A stretch of 50,550 nucleotides of DNA, taken from a virus. A program made the translations under genes and the position numbers. Positions 7,109 through 14,005 of the stretch are shown piece by piece. The stretch is taken from positions 1-50,550 of the IMG/VR virus record IMGVR_UViG_3300027719_000008; one strand, 5' to 3'. The first letter of the stretch is position 1, and each line of letters opens with the position of its first letter. Under the pieces are notes generated by a model that was not told the DNA's origin, searched no databases, and worked only from the letters and a program-made list of their open reading frames with translations.

Positions 7109-7285
7109 GTGAAACGCATGTGCGAAAAGTGCCACGAGTACCCGAAGCACCGGGACACGAAGTATTGCCGCAAGTGCCTCGCAGCAGTCCGATCAACGAT
7201 GGAACAGCATGACCGCGAGGAAGCCTACTATGACCATGTGCAGTCGATCAGGACGCACAACCGGAGAGCAGGGAGGGATGTATGA
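7109..7285 (+). CDS. Zinc-ribbon-like small protein (58 aa)
   Basis: GTG at 7109 is chosen because AAAGGAG (7097-7103) lies 5 bases upstream. The N-terminus has MCEKCHEYPKHRDTKYCRKC, two C-x-x-C pairs about 13 residues apart, the classical spacing for a zinc ribbon. The tail is basic and polar. Probably a small metal-binding protein; role unknown. Confidence 0.65.
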   Translation: MKRMCEKCHEYPKHRDTKYCRKCLAAVRSTMEQHDREEAYYDHVQSIRTHNRRAGRDV

Positions 7286-7599
7286 GTGCCATCAAAGAAC
7301 TGATTGATATCCTCGTTGACGCAAACACCGATCTTGGCAATGACCACACATACGAGGACCGCGTTGATAACCATAGCCACGGATTCAGTGACACGACTAT
7401 AGCCAACCTCAAGCACCTGCAAAGCAGGATAGCTCCCATTCAGAACACTACTCGCACTCAACGAGAGCAAGGAGCCGAGCGCATCCTATTCATGGTGCGC
7501 CAGTGCATCAACTACGCCAAGCGCGAAGGCACGCTGCCGGACGTGTTTGATGAACAACTGTGCGAAGGTATCGAGACGTTTTTTAGAGGACGTGGATAA
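7282..7599 (+). CDS. Hypothetical protein (105 aa)
   Basis: ATG at 7282 overlaps the previous stop (ATGA). The sequence is mainly helical with polar loops (IKELIDILVDANTDLG, GAERILFMVRQCINYAKREG). No family recognised. It precedes a small confused region at 7601-8000 where two frames overlap. Confidence 0.65.
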   Translation: MSAIKELIDILVDANTDLGNDHTYEDRVDNHSHGFSDTTIANLKHLQSRIAPIQNTTRTQREQGAERILFMVRQCINYAKREGTLPDVFDEQLCEGIETFFRGRG

Positions 7600-7600
7600 T

Positions 7601-7846
7601 ATGGAACCCGACGACATCGAACAATACCGCAACGCCGACAACACCAGGATGCAGGAGTACCCAACCGAGATCGAAATCCGGATGGCCAAAGCAGGGACAA
7701 CGAACTGGAGGCAGAAAACCGATGGACACCGATACAAACAGGATCGCCACGCTTACAAGCCCCGTGATGGAGGATTCCATTGCAAGCCTCGAAAGGGCAA
7801 AGGTGGAAGTGTGCCACCTGCCGCGCGGGGTGACGGTATTCTATAA
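7601..7846 (+). CDS. Uncertain small ORF overlapping its neighbour (81 aa)
   Basis: ATG at 7601 follows AGAGGA (7584-7589) rather distantly. The first 40 codons look real (MEPDDIEQYRNADNTRM). From about 7700 the product becomes Arg/Gly/Pro-rich, as an off-frame translation would, and it overlaps the next gene by 125 bases. In the third frame near 7696 the sequence reads DNELEAENRWTPIQTGSP, a phrase typical of small phage coiled-coil proteins, so a frameshifted remnant is possible. Confidence 0.4.
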   Translation: MEPDDIEQYRNADNTRMQEYPTEIEIRMAKAGTTNWRQKTDGHRYKQDRHAYKPRDGGFHCKPRKGKGGSVPPAARGDGIL

Positions 7847-8000
7847 GCAATCGAACACCATCATCGACAACGACGGCACGCTCTACGATGACTCGGCGCT
7901 GGAACTTGTGGACGCATTCAAGGACGGCCAGCGCATTGCCTGTGATGACTACCGCCTCTTGGAAGAGGTCGTGAGTGAACTCAACTGGAATACCATCTAA
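7722..8000 (+). CDS. Hypothetical protein (92 aa)
   Basis: ATG at 7722 follows GGAGG (7707-7711). The 92-residue product has a balanced composition (VEVCHLPRGVTVFYKQSN, LVDAFKDGQRIACDDYRLLE) and ends 13 bases before the XRE regulator. Unknown role. Confidence 0.7.
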   Translation: MDTDTNRIATLTSPVMEDSIASLERAKVEVCHLPRGVTVFYKQSNTIIDNDGTLYDDSALELVDAFKDGQRIACDDYRLLEEVVSELNWNTI

Positions 8001-8013
8001 TAGGAGATGAACA

Positions 8014-8523
8014 ATGAACATGAAACAAGCAATGAAGCTCTACGGCTGGAAAATGCGCGAGGAGCGCCGCTCTAAGAAGCTGCAACAGGATGAAGTCGGC
8101 CAGATGGTTGGCGTTACCGGAACGACAATCTCGTACTATGAGAACGGAACCGGCGGCAACCCGTACTCCGAAGGATTTCAAAAGTTGTTCAAGCTATTCG
8201 GTGGCCTCGGGGTGTTCGACGGATCACTGAATATCATCTACAAAGAGCAGGCATCAGCGCCCGGGATTGAGCCGGTCGCCGTCCAGTCCGATCCGCTCCA
8301 GCAGGGCCACTTCAAGATACTCCGCATCAACCTGGACACAGGGGCCACCGAGGTCATCACCCATGACGAACTCATCCAGCGCGCCGTGCGCGCCGAAGAA
8401 GCTTTTGCTGCAACACGGAAGCGATACCAAAGCCTGAAAGCATCCATAAACGACCTCGCCAAATCACTGGAGGATACAGCCGCACTATTCCGCAAGGCGA
8501 CCGACGACATCACCAACGCATGA
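8014..8523 (+). CDS. XRE-family helix-turn-helix regulator (169 aa)
   Basis: ATG at 8014 follows AGGAG. The N-terminal 50 residues form a Cro/CI-type HTH: MREERRSKKLQQDEVGQMVGV, then TGTTISYYENG (about 14-45), with the recognition helix around T35-Y42. The rest is a linker and a C-terminal coiled coil (RAEEAFAATRKRYQSLKASIN) probably used for dimerisation. No protease-like self-cleavage (LexA/CI) domain is visible. It could be a repressor or Cro-like regulator; candidate targets are the palindromes at 8563-8581 or 23152-23236. Confidence 0.85.
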   Translation: MNMKQAMKLYGWKMREERRSKKLQQDEVGQMVGVTGTTISYYENGTGGNPYSEGFQKLFKLFGGLGVFDGSLNIIYKEQASAPGIEPVAVQSDPLQQGHFKILRINLDTGATEVITHDELIQRAVRAEEAFAATRKRYQSLKASINDLAKSLEDTAALFRKATDDITNA

Positions 8524-8541
8524 GCCGTCCGAAAAAAGTTG

Positions 8542-8581
8542 TTGACATGACAACCCGCATACGTATAGTTAATAACTATAC
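8542..8581 (+). promoter_or_regulatory. Strong promoter with perfect 19-bp palindromic operator
   Basis: TTGACA (8542-8547), a 16-base spacer and TATAGT (8564-8569) form a near-consensus sigma-70 promoter. A perfect palindrome of two 9-base arms around one A (8563-8581, arms GTATAGTTA and TAACTATAC) covers the -10 element, where a bound repressor would block RNA polymerase. The next gene encodes a ribbon-helix-helix protein, so autoregulation is likely. The string TTGACATGAC is shared with the promoter at 23195. Confidence 0.8.
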
Positions 8582-8595
8582 ACAAGGAGACGCGA

Positions 8596-8751
8596 ATGAA
8601 GCTGAATACCACGCAATTCAATATCCGCATTCCGCGCCGTATGCGTGATGATCTCGTTCGAGAGGCAACAGCCCTTGGGTTGAACGTATCGGAATACGTC
8701 CGGAGGATCATTGATGCGCGGCGCGCAGAAGCGGCACGGAAGGAGTCGTGA
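8596..8751 (+). CDS. Ribbon-helix-helix (Arc/MetJ-type) regulator (51 aa)
   Basis: ATG at 8596 follows AAGGAG. The product has the RHH layout: a short strand (TTQFNIRIPRRM), helix 1 (RDDLVREATALG), the turn GLNVSEY and helix 2 (VRRIIDARRAEA). RHH proteins bind palindromes as dimers through the beta ribbon. The perfect palindrome at 8563-8581 just upstream is its most likely operator. It heads the replication genes that follow. Confidence 0.85.
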   Translation: MKLNTTQFNIRIPRRMRDDLVREATALGLNVSEYVRRIIDARRAEAARKES

Positions 8752-8752
8752 C

Positions 8753-9814
8753 ATGAAATGGTTCAAGCACATGACGGACGCCTTTGATGACGAGAAGCTC
8801 GCGGCGGTGGTGGCCGAGAAGGGCATGGGCGGATATGGATTCTACTGGCGAACGCTGGAGATTCTTGCCGACCAACTCGACATCGGCAAAGGAAAAACGT
8901 CTGCTATGGTGCGCTATCCGATCAAGAAGTGGGCCGACAATTATGGCATGCAGCCCCGAACATTCCTTGATTTTATCGGATGCCTGCACCGCAATTCCTT
9001 AGTGAATCTCTCGCAAATCGGAAAATATTTTGCGATCTCGGAAGGAATTGGACGCTTGACCAAAGAAGATGTTTTAGAAATTGATTGTCCTAACTTGTTG
9101 AAAATAAAGGATAATCACACTTCGAACTTGCAAGCGACTAACAAGAAACTTGCAAGCAAAGAAGGAGATGTAGAGCTAGATGGAGAAGGAGAAACAACTA
9201 CCCCCCCTAAGAAAGCTAACGCTTTCTCCCCCCAAGGGGGATCGTCATTGCCCGAACAGCCGGAGAAAACTGCAACCGCCACCCCGGTCACGGCATTTTC
9301 CGAGAAAACGCCTACAAGCCCCGTAGACGATTCGGAAGCAGGAGATAAGGCAATCGCCTTACCTGCCCCATCCAAAGCGACTGGCGGGGCGCGCAAGCGG
9401 GTAAAAAGGGCATACCCAGAGAAGATCGCCGCGCTACTCGACCGGTTCGCGGAAATCAGGAAATCAGACGATAGCCGTGATGTTGCATCGAGGAGTATTG
9501 CAAAGCGAATCAAAGAAGGCCATAGTCATGAAGAACTCATGCGCTGCATCGAGAGATATCATAGGACTATAGAAAACCCCTGCTATCCATTCAAGGTTGG
9601 AAACTTCTTCGGGAACGACAAGCGATTCGTTGCCTACCTTGACGAAAACTTTACCGAACCAGAGCCGACGTTTAACCCGAACGTGCCAAGCATCTGGGAT
9701 ATGCTCCGCGAACAGGGCTGCGATGTGCCCACCAAGTACAGCGACGAGGACATCAAGTGGATCGAGGATCAGGAACGCGAGTTCCGTAAACCAAAGGAGG
9801 CCGCTGTTGGATGA
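8753..9814 (+). CDS. Phage replisome organiser / replication initiation protein (353 aa)
   Basis: ATG at 8753 follows AAGGAG of the previous gene's end. The N-terminus (MKWFKHMTDAFDDEKLAAVV, GGYGFYWRTLEILADQL) matches the DUF4373/Lin1244-like domain of phage replication organisers. After a low-complexity Pro/Thr-rich linker (about 155-230) there is a C-terminal DnaD/O-like segment (EELMRCIERYHRTIENPCYPFKVGNFFG). Such proteins melt or mark the origin and load the helicase. The next gene is a DnaB-like ATPase, as expected. It overlaps that gene by 8 bases. Confidence 0.82.
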   Translation: MKWFKHMTDAFDDEKLAAVVAEKGMGGYGFYWRTLEILADQLDIGKGKTSAMVRYPIKKWADNYGMQPRTFLDFIGCLHRNSLVNLSQIGKYFAISEGIGRLTKEDVLEIDCPNLLKIKDNHTSNLQATNKKLASKEGDVELDGEGETTTPPKKANAFSPQGGSSLPEQPEKTATATPVTAFSEKTPTSPVDDSEAGDKAIALPAPSKATGGARKRVKRAYPEKIAALLDRFAEIRKSDDSRDVASRSIAKRIKEGHSHEELMRCIERYHRTIENPCYPFKVGNFFGNDKRFVAYLDENFTEPEPTFNPNVPSIWDMLREQGCDVPTKYSDEDIKWIEDQEREFRKPKEAAVG

Positions 9815-10715
9815 AAAGCCAAGTACCCTCCTGAGTGAAGCCTACATGGATATCGTGGAGGGCCGCGTCAAACCCGTCCCGTCACCGTTGGGCCGGTTCA
9901 ATACCAGCATCGGTGGTGGGTTTCGGGAGGGCCAAGTGACTGTTGTGGCCGGAACAGCTGGGAGCGGGAAGTCGTATTTCTTGGTGCAGCACATGCTTGA
10001 CTGGACGAAAGCCGACATCCCGTGGAAGTACAAGCCGCTGGAGGATAGCAAAATCGACGTACTCCAACGTATGCTGGCGATCAACACGCATTCATGGGAC
10101 CCCGTAACGCAGACCGAGGAAGCCGCATTGAACGCCACCGAGCTGAGTCTGGACCCGAACAACATCACCGTGATGAAGCGCGCCGGACGGTGCATCGAGG
10201 AAAACACCATGGTCGAAGGCGTCGATGTGAACAACTGGGGCATGGTTGAGTCGTGGATGCGCCAACAGGCTGATGCAGGCCAGCGCGTGATTGTCGTGGA
10301 CCCTGTCAGCCAGATCAACTTCGTGCAGGAGTTCAAGCGATCCTTCGATTTGGAAAACAAGTTCATGCAGAACATTACCGGATGGGTGAAAAACTACCCG
10401 TGCCATATCATCCTCGTTTGCCATATGACAAAGGGCGACGGCGGCAATGGAAGCATCCGGGGGAGCGCAGCATTCACGAACCTCGCCCACAACGACATCC
10501 GCATCATGGGCCACGAGCAACGCGAAAGCCCAATCTTTATTCCCGAAGGTGGGAGGGATTCCGTGACGCACAACAAGACGATCTACATCTCCAAGGCGCG
10601 CAATGGACATACCGGGAAATCCATCGCGTGTCGAGTCGGCAATAATGGACCGGAGTTCATGGAGCTTGGGTATATCGCTCCGGAGGAAAAGAAGGGGAAA
10701 TATGGACGCAATTGA
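9807..10715 (+). CDS. DnaB-like/RecA-fold replicative helicase ATPase (302 aa)
   Basis: TTG at 9807 is chosen because AAAGGAGG (9793-9800) lies 6 bases upstream and no ATG fits. Walker A is GTAGSGKS (about 49-56), Walker B VIVVDP with D165, and a later IRGSAAFTNLAHNDIRIM resembles the DnaB motif around the arginine/loop region. It lacks the DnaB N-terminal domain, so it is a compact helicase core, as in many phages using a separate organiser. It may instead be a RepA-type ATPase (AAA_25). It should act at the fork with the upstream organiser. Confidence 0.82.
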   Translation: MDEKPSTLLSEAYMDIVEGRVKPVPSPLGRFNTSIGGGFREGQVTVVAGTAGSGKSYFLVQHMLDWTKADIPWKYKPLEDSKIDVLQRMLAINTHSWDPVTQTEEAALNATELSLDPNNITVMKRAGRCIEENTMVEGVDVNNWGMVESWMRQQADAGQRVIVVDPVSQINFVQEFKRSFDLENKFMQNITGWVKNYPCHIILVCHMTKGDGGNGSIRGSAAFTNLAHNDIRIMGHEQRESPIFIPEGGRDSVTHNKTIYISKARNGHTGKSIACRVGNNGPEFMELGYIAPEEKKGKYGRN

Positions 10716-11130
10716 CCTGCAAGAAAAGATCGACCGTATTGAGCAGCATACCAAGCGACATGCCATCGAGGGGAAGCGCGACCTTGCAGCTATCGCCAAG
10801 CGCGTGGACATCATCACTGAGGACGTGCCAGACAGACGCCGCGCGCGTGCGTTCATGATTTCGGAAGCGATGGCGTGTTCCCTGCCGGGGCAAGGATCAT
10901 GGCTGACGGATGACGATCTGATTCGCCGCTGGCGGCACGAGCAGCTTTCCAGCATCATCTGCGACCCAAGCACCACGTTCCAAGAGAAATGCGCGCTCTT
11001 GGAGATCGACGAGGACGATGTGCTGGAGAAGGCCGGGATTGTCTGCGAAGGACGCAGCCCTGCCGCTGATGCGCTGGCGATGTACCTCGTTGCCACCAGT
11101 CAGGTGAGGAAAGGAGCGTGCGTTGAATGA
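10702..11130 (+). CDS. Hypothetical protein (142 aa)
   Basis: ATG at 10702 follows AAGGGG and overlaps the helicase gene by 14 bases. The product is helical and charged (IDLQEKIDRIEQHTKRH, DDDLIRRWRHEQLSSII). No family recognised; its place after the helicase suggests a replication accessory. Its end overlaps the starts of both reading frames of the methyltransferase locus, so three frames are used near 11123-11130. Confidence 0.7.
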   Translation: MDAIDLQEKIDRIEQHTKRHAIEGKRDLAAIAKRVDIITEDVPDRRRARAFMISEAMACSLPGQGSWLTDDDLIRRWRHEQLSSIICDPSTTFQEKCALLEIDEDDVLEKAGIVCEGRSPAADALAMYLVATSQVRKGACVE

Positions 11131-11848
11131 GCTGGCTCTTTTCGCAGGCGCTGGAGGCGGCATACTCGGAGGCCACTTGCTCGGATGGCGAACCGTCTGC
11201 GCCGTTGAAATCGAACCATACGCCGCAAGCGTACTTGTCGCCCGACAGAATGACGGCATTCTCCCGACTTTCCCGATTTGGGATGACGTTTGCACCTTTG
11301 ACGGAAATCCATGGCGAGGCATTGTTGACGTGGTGTCGGGTGGTTTCCCTTGCCAGGATCTCAGTTGCGCCGGAAAAGGAGCCGGACTTGACGGCGAACG
11401 AAGCGGACTGTGGCGAGAGTTTGCCCGGATCATTGGCGAGGTACGACCGCGATACGCATTCATTGAAAACTCACCAATGCTCGTTATTCGCGGACTTGAG
11501 CGCGTCCTCTGTGACCTTGCCGCGATGGGGTATAATGCACGATGGGGAGTTGTATCCGCTGCCGACGCCGGAGCGTGTCACAAGCGTGAACGATTTTGGT
11601 GTGTCGCTTCCGACTCCAAGCGGGGTATCGAATCATCGTGCGAATCATGTCATGGGAAGAATGGACGAATGGGGAGGATCGTCAAATCCTTTCCGTGGGA
11701 CAGAGATTGGGAAGGTGCGCTGTGCAACTTTCGAGGAATGGATGATGGGATGGCCTATGGGGTGGAGCGACTTGACTGTATCCGCAACGGACAGATTCCT
11801 TGTGTGGCGGCACTCGCATGGAATATCCTTACAGGAGGAATCGAATGA
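11123..11848 (+). CDS. dcm: C5-cytosine DNA methyltransferase
   Basis: The 241-residue frame shows the ordered C5-methyltransferase motifs: motif I LALFAGAGGGILGG, motif IV GGFPCQDLS with the catalytic Cys, motif VI FIENSPM, motif VIII KRERFW and a late RNGQIPCVAALAW (IX/X region). It would methylate cytosine in phage DNA, probably against host restriction. The target-recognition region is short. The start must be TTG at 11123, because a TGA lies in frame at 11105-11107. AAGGAG at 11111-11116 is 6 bases away. A second open frame covers the same bases. Confidence 0.9.
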   Translation: MNELALFAGAGGGILGGHLLGWRTVCAVEIEPYAASVLVARQNDGILPTFPIWDDVCTFDGNPWRGIVDVVSGGFPCQDLSCAGKGAGLDGERSGLWREFARIIGEVRPRYAFIENSPMLVIRGLERVLCDLAAMGYNARWGVVSAADAGACHKRERFWCVASDSKRGIESSCESCHGKNGRMGRIVKSFPWDRDWEGALCNFRGMDDGMAYGVERLDCIRNGQIPCVAALAWNILTGGIE

Positions 11849-11855
11849 GCAATGA
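11127..11855 (+). CDS. Full-length overlapping frame within the methyltransferase gene (242 aa)
   Basis: ATG at 11127, 10 bases after AAGGAG, opens a 242-codon frame that runs the whole length of dcm in another frame and ends at 11855. Its sequence (MSWLFSQALEAAYSEATCSD, FSRLSRFGMT, PRWGIMHDGELYPLPTPE, EWMMGWPMGWSDL) resembles, from memory, a group of stand-alone phage hypothetical proteins with the same phrases. It may be a genuine overlapping gene, or only a shadow kept open by dcm. It has the only ATG start of the two. No function can be named. Confidence 0.5.
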   Translation: MSWLFSQALEAAYSEATCSDGEPSAPLKSNHTPQAYLSPDRMTAFSRLSRFGMTFAPLTEIHGEALLTWCRVVSLARISVAPEKEPDLTANEADCGESLPGSLARYDRDTHSLKTHQCSLFADLSASSVTLPRWGIMHDGELYPLPTPERVTSVNDFGVSLPTPSGVSNHRANHVMGRMDEWGGSSNPFRGTEIGKVRCATFEEWMMGWPMGWSDLTVSATDRFLVWRHSHGISLQEESNEQ

Positions 11856-12012
11856 CGACCTGATTTTCCAGAGCGACAACGTGGGCATCCGGCGCGACGG
11901 CCAGGTGGCGTTCCTTCGCCCGAAGTGTGAGATCGCAGCCCTGCGTGACATCGCCAATGAAATCAAACGGCTCCATGAGGAGCAGGAATCCAAGGAGGAT
12001 GACGGGAAATGA
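11845..12012 (+). CDS. Small hypothetical protein (55 aa)
   Basis: ATG at 11845 follows ACAGGAGG and overlaps the dcm stop (ATGA). The product has a strand-rich beginning (DDLIFQSDNVGIRRDGQVAF) and a charged helix (ALRDIANEIKRLHEEQ). Unknown; coupled to dcm. Confidence 0.65.
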   Translation: MSNDDLIFQSDNVGIRRDGQVAFLRPKCEIAALRDIANEIKRLHEEQESKEDDGK

Positions 12013-12242
12013 ATCACACCTGTATGGCGCTGTATGCCAAAGAGCAGCTTGATAGTATCTACACCAAACTCGCAAAGCTCGACATGGCTATCGCCGTCTA
12101 TGCCATCAAGCATCAAGACATGGATGATGAATTGCGCACCATCCTTCGGGATATTTCAAGCGTGCGCAGGAAATCCTCGGAGGCGTGCAAGACAGCATGG
12201 AACCCCATTCCGGCAGTATGGAAGGAGCGAAGGCATGATTAG
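12009..12242 (+). CDS. Helical hypothetical protein (77 aa)
   Basis: ATG at 12009 overlaps the previous stop (ATGA). Helical with heptad-like spacing (LDSIYTKLAKLDMAIAVYAI, DELRTILRDISSVRRK). No family recognised. Confidence 0.6.
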   Translation: MNHTCMALYAKEQLDSIYTKLAKLDMAIAVYAIKHQDMDDELRTILRDISSVRRKSSEACKTAWNPIPAVWKERRHD

Positions 12243-12495
12243 CATCTGTTGCGAGATATGCGGACGGACGCTCGACCAGAGACACACGCACACATCCGTC
12301 TGCGCATGGGATTCCATTTTGACGCTGGCATTGCAGCGCGAGGCACATGTGATGTGCGCGCAATGCGAACATGACATCATGCAGATACTTTCTATCCGCG
12401 CTCGTGGTGCCGCTGATCTACATAAGGAGCGGTCGGAGCAGGCGTGGATTCACGAAAGTCAGGCGCGGCATTATCCGGAAGGAGAGAAGGCGTGA
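12235..12495 (+). CDS. Cys-pair small protein (86 aa)
   Basis: ATG at 12235 is chosen because AAGGAG (12222-12227) lies 7 bases upstream; the longer upstream frame is off-frame to the previous gene. Two cysteine pairs, CCEICGRT and MCAQCEHD, about 45 residues apart could bind zinc. The rest is helical. Its end overlaps the RuvC-like gene by 4 bases. Confidence 0.65.
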   Translation: MISICCEICGRTLDQRHTHTSVCAWDSILTLALQREAHVMCAQCEHDIMQILSIRARGAADLHKERSEQAWIHESQARHYPEGEKA

Positions 12496-12971
12496 TTATC
12501 ATCGGAATCGACCCAGGATTGAGCGGCGGCATTGCGCTGTATGACACCAAGTACAACACATGGATAGTGTACGTGATGCCTGTTGAAAAGAAGACCGGAA
12601 TACACGTTGCGGAGATTCACGCACGCTTCTGTAGCTATATCCACGACTGGAGCGACACGCTGGCGGTCATCGAAAAGGTGCATGCGATGCCAGGTCAGGG
12701 TGTGACCAGCATGTTCACTTTCGGCATGGGCTATGGGAAGGTCATCGGACTCCTTGAAACGCTGGAGATACCCTATCTGAACCCAACGCCGCAGCAATGG
12801 AAGAAACGCATCCTTGAAGGCACCACCAAGGACAAGGACGCAACGATTGCGTATGTGAAGCAGCGGTACCCTGCAATCAGCCTGTTGCCGACGCAGCGCT
12901 GCACAAAGCCCCACGACGGAATGGCCGATGCCATCTGTCTTTGCGAATATGGGATGAAGGAGGTGAAATAA
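12492..12971 (+). CDS. RuvC-like Holliday junction resolvase (159 aa)
   Basis: GTG at 12492 follows AGAAGG. The protein starts with the RNase-H-fold motif IIIGIDPGLSGGIALYD (catalytic D7), has IEKVHAMPGQGVTS with E61, FGMGYGKVIGLL, a PQQWKK segment, and ends with KPHDGMADAICL (D142/D146). This order of acidic residues matches RuvC-type endonucleases, and the length is right for the family. It should resolve branched recombination or replication intermediates before packaging, alongside the YqaJ/RecT pair. Confidence 0.9.
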   Translation: MIIIGIDPGLSGGIALYDTKYNTWIVYVMPVEKKTGIHVAEIHARFCSYIHDWSDTLAVIEKVHAMPGQGVTSMFTFGMGYGKVIGLLETLEIPYLNPTPQQWKKRILEGTTKDKDATIAYVKQRYPAISLLPTQRCTKPHDGMADAICLCEYGMKEVK

Positions 12972-13291
12972 TGGAAGCTGGAGAGATTGTTACGGTCAAT
13001 GGAGTCAAGTACACTATTCGCAGGATAGCAGCGCCGCTGTCGTATTGTCCGCCAAGCGATCCGCGTCCGGATTTACTGGCCGTCCTTGATCGCGTTGCGC
13101 CAAAGCCTGACATCCGGTGGGAGCGGATTCCGGATTATGTGACGCATCTATCCATCGAACCAAGCGGACTCCGTGGAGAACGTGTTCTTGTTTTTTATAA
13201 TCGAAACTACAAGGGCGATGATTGGGCGTTCCCAAACTGGCGCGATTTCATCGGGAAGACGTTCGAGAGGCCGAAGGGAGGTGAAGCGTGA
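12971..13291 (+). CDS. Hypothetical protein (106 aa)
   Basis: ATG at 12971 overlaps the previous TAA and follows AAGGAGGTGA. It opens with short strands (GEIVTVNGVKYTIRRIA), has a Pro-rich centre, and ends RDFIGKTFERPKGGEA. No family recognised. Confidence 0.65.
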   Translation: MEAGEIVTVNGVKYTIRRIAAPLSYCPPSDPRPDLLAVLDRVAPKPDIRWERIPDYVTHLSIEPSGLRGERVLVFYNRNYKGDDWAFPNWRDFIGKTFERPKGGEA

Positions 13292-13539
13292 AGAAAACCG
13301 ACATCCGAACACTGATCGACTCCATGCGCTTGCTTGCGCGTGACATCCAGAGCGAGGACGGAGTTGCAAACATGGCGATCCGTGAAGCCGCCGACCGCAT
13401 GGATGATATGCTGGCCTGTATTATGGCTCGCATCCCGGTGCAATGCCGGAAGGATAAGCGGTACGATAGCATCACATGCCGCGATTGTGAGAGCGCAGGA
13501 ATGTGCCAGTGTCTGGGAGGGTACGATGATGGGAAATGA
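13288..13539 (+). CDS. Helical protein with C-terminal cysteine cluster (83 aa)
   Basis: GTG at 13288 follows GGGAGGTGAAGC. An N-terminal helical part (IRTLIDSMRLLARDIQS, REAADRMDDMLACIM) is followed by CRKDKRYDSITCRDCESAG and MCQC, six cysteines that may bind metal. Unknown role. Confidence 0.65.
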   Translation: MKKTDIRTLIDSMRLLARDIQSEDGVANMAIREAADRMDDMLACIMARIPVQCRKDKRYDSITCRDCESAGMCQCLGGYDDGK

Positions 13540-14005
13540 TGACATCTGTGCCGTGTGCGGGAAAGAGATGTGCGGTGCATTTGTATCGCATCCGTTCTTG
13601 CGCATATGCTCGCATGATTGTTTTGATCGTCGCCAGGCTGCTGAGTTGCAGTATCTGTGGAAGATGCGGGATGATCTATTGATGCGGATGGACCAGCGAG
13701 ATGAAGTAGAAGGCATCAAGCACGACGCCGGAAAGCACCGCTACGACCTGTTGCCCCCGGATGCGCTGGAGTACATGGTGGATGTGTTCACCTATGGCGC
13801 GCGCAAGTATGAAGATCGTAATTGGGAAAAGGGTATGAAATGGGGCCGTGTGTTTGGAGCAACCATGCGGCACTTGTGGGCATTCTGGCGCGGGCAGGAT
13901 ATTGATCCTGAGAGCGGACTGCATCACATCGCGCACGCTGCCGCGAATTGCCTGTTCCTGCTGGCCTATGCCATGCGCAAAGTTGGGGAGGATGACCGGC
14001 AATGA
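13526..14005 (+). CDS. dATP/dGTP pyrophosphohydrolase-like protein with N-terminal Cys motif (159 aa)
   Basis: ATG at 13526 follows GGAGG (13516-13520); ATG 13529 is an alternative. From about residue 64 the sequence (KHDAGKHRYDLLPPDALEYM, DVFTYGARKYEDRNWEKG, ATMRHLWAFWRGQDIDPESG, LHHIAHAAANCLFLL) matches DUF5664, the all-alpha MazG-like family noted as dATP/dGTP pyrophosphohydrolase N-terminal domain. The first 35 residues add an unusual CAVCGKEMC ... CSHDC cysteine motif. It probably trims dNTP pools. In Z-genome phages related enzymes work with PurZ, but no PurZ was seen here. Confidence 0.78.
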   Translation: MMGNDDICAVCGKEMCGAFVSHPFLRICSHDCFDRRQAAELQYLWKMRDDLLMRMDQRDEVEGIKHDAGKHRYDLLPPDALEYMVDVFTYGARKYEDRNWEKGMKWGRVFGATMRHLWAFWRGQDIDPESGLHHIAHAAANCLFLLAYAMRKVGEDDRQ

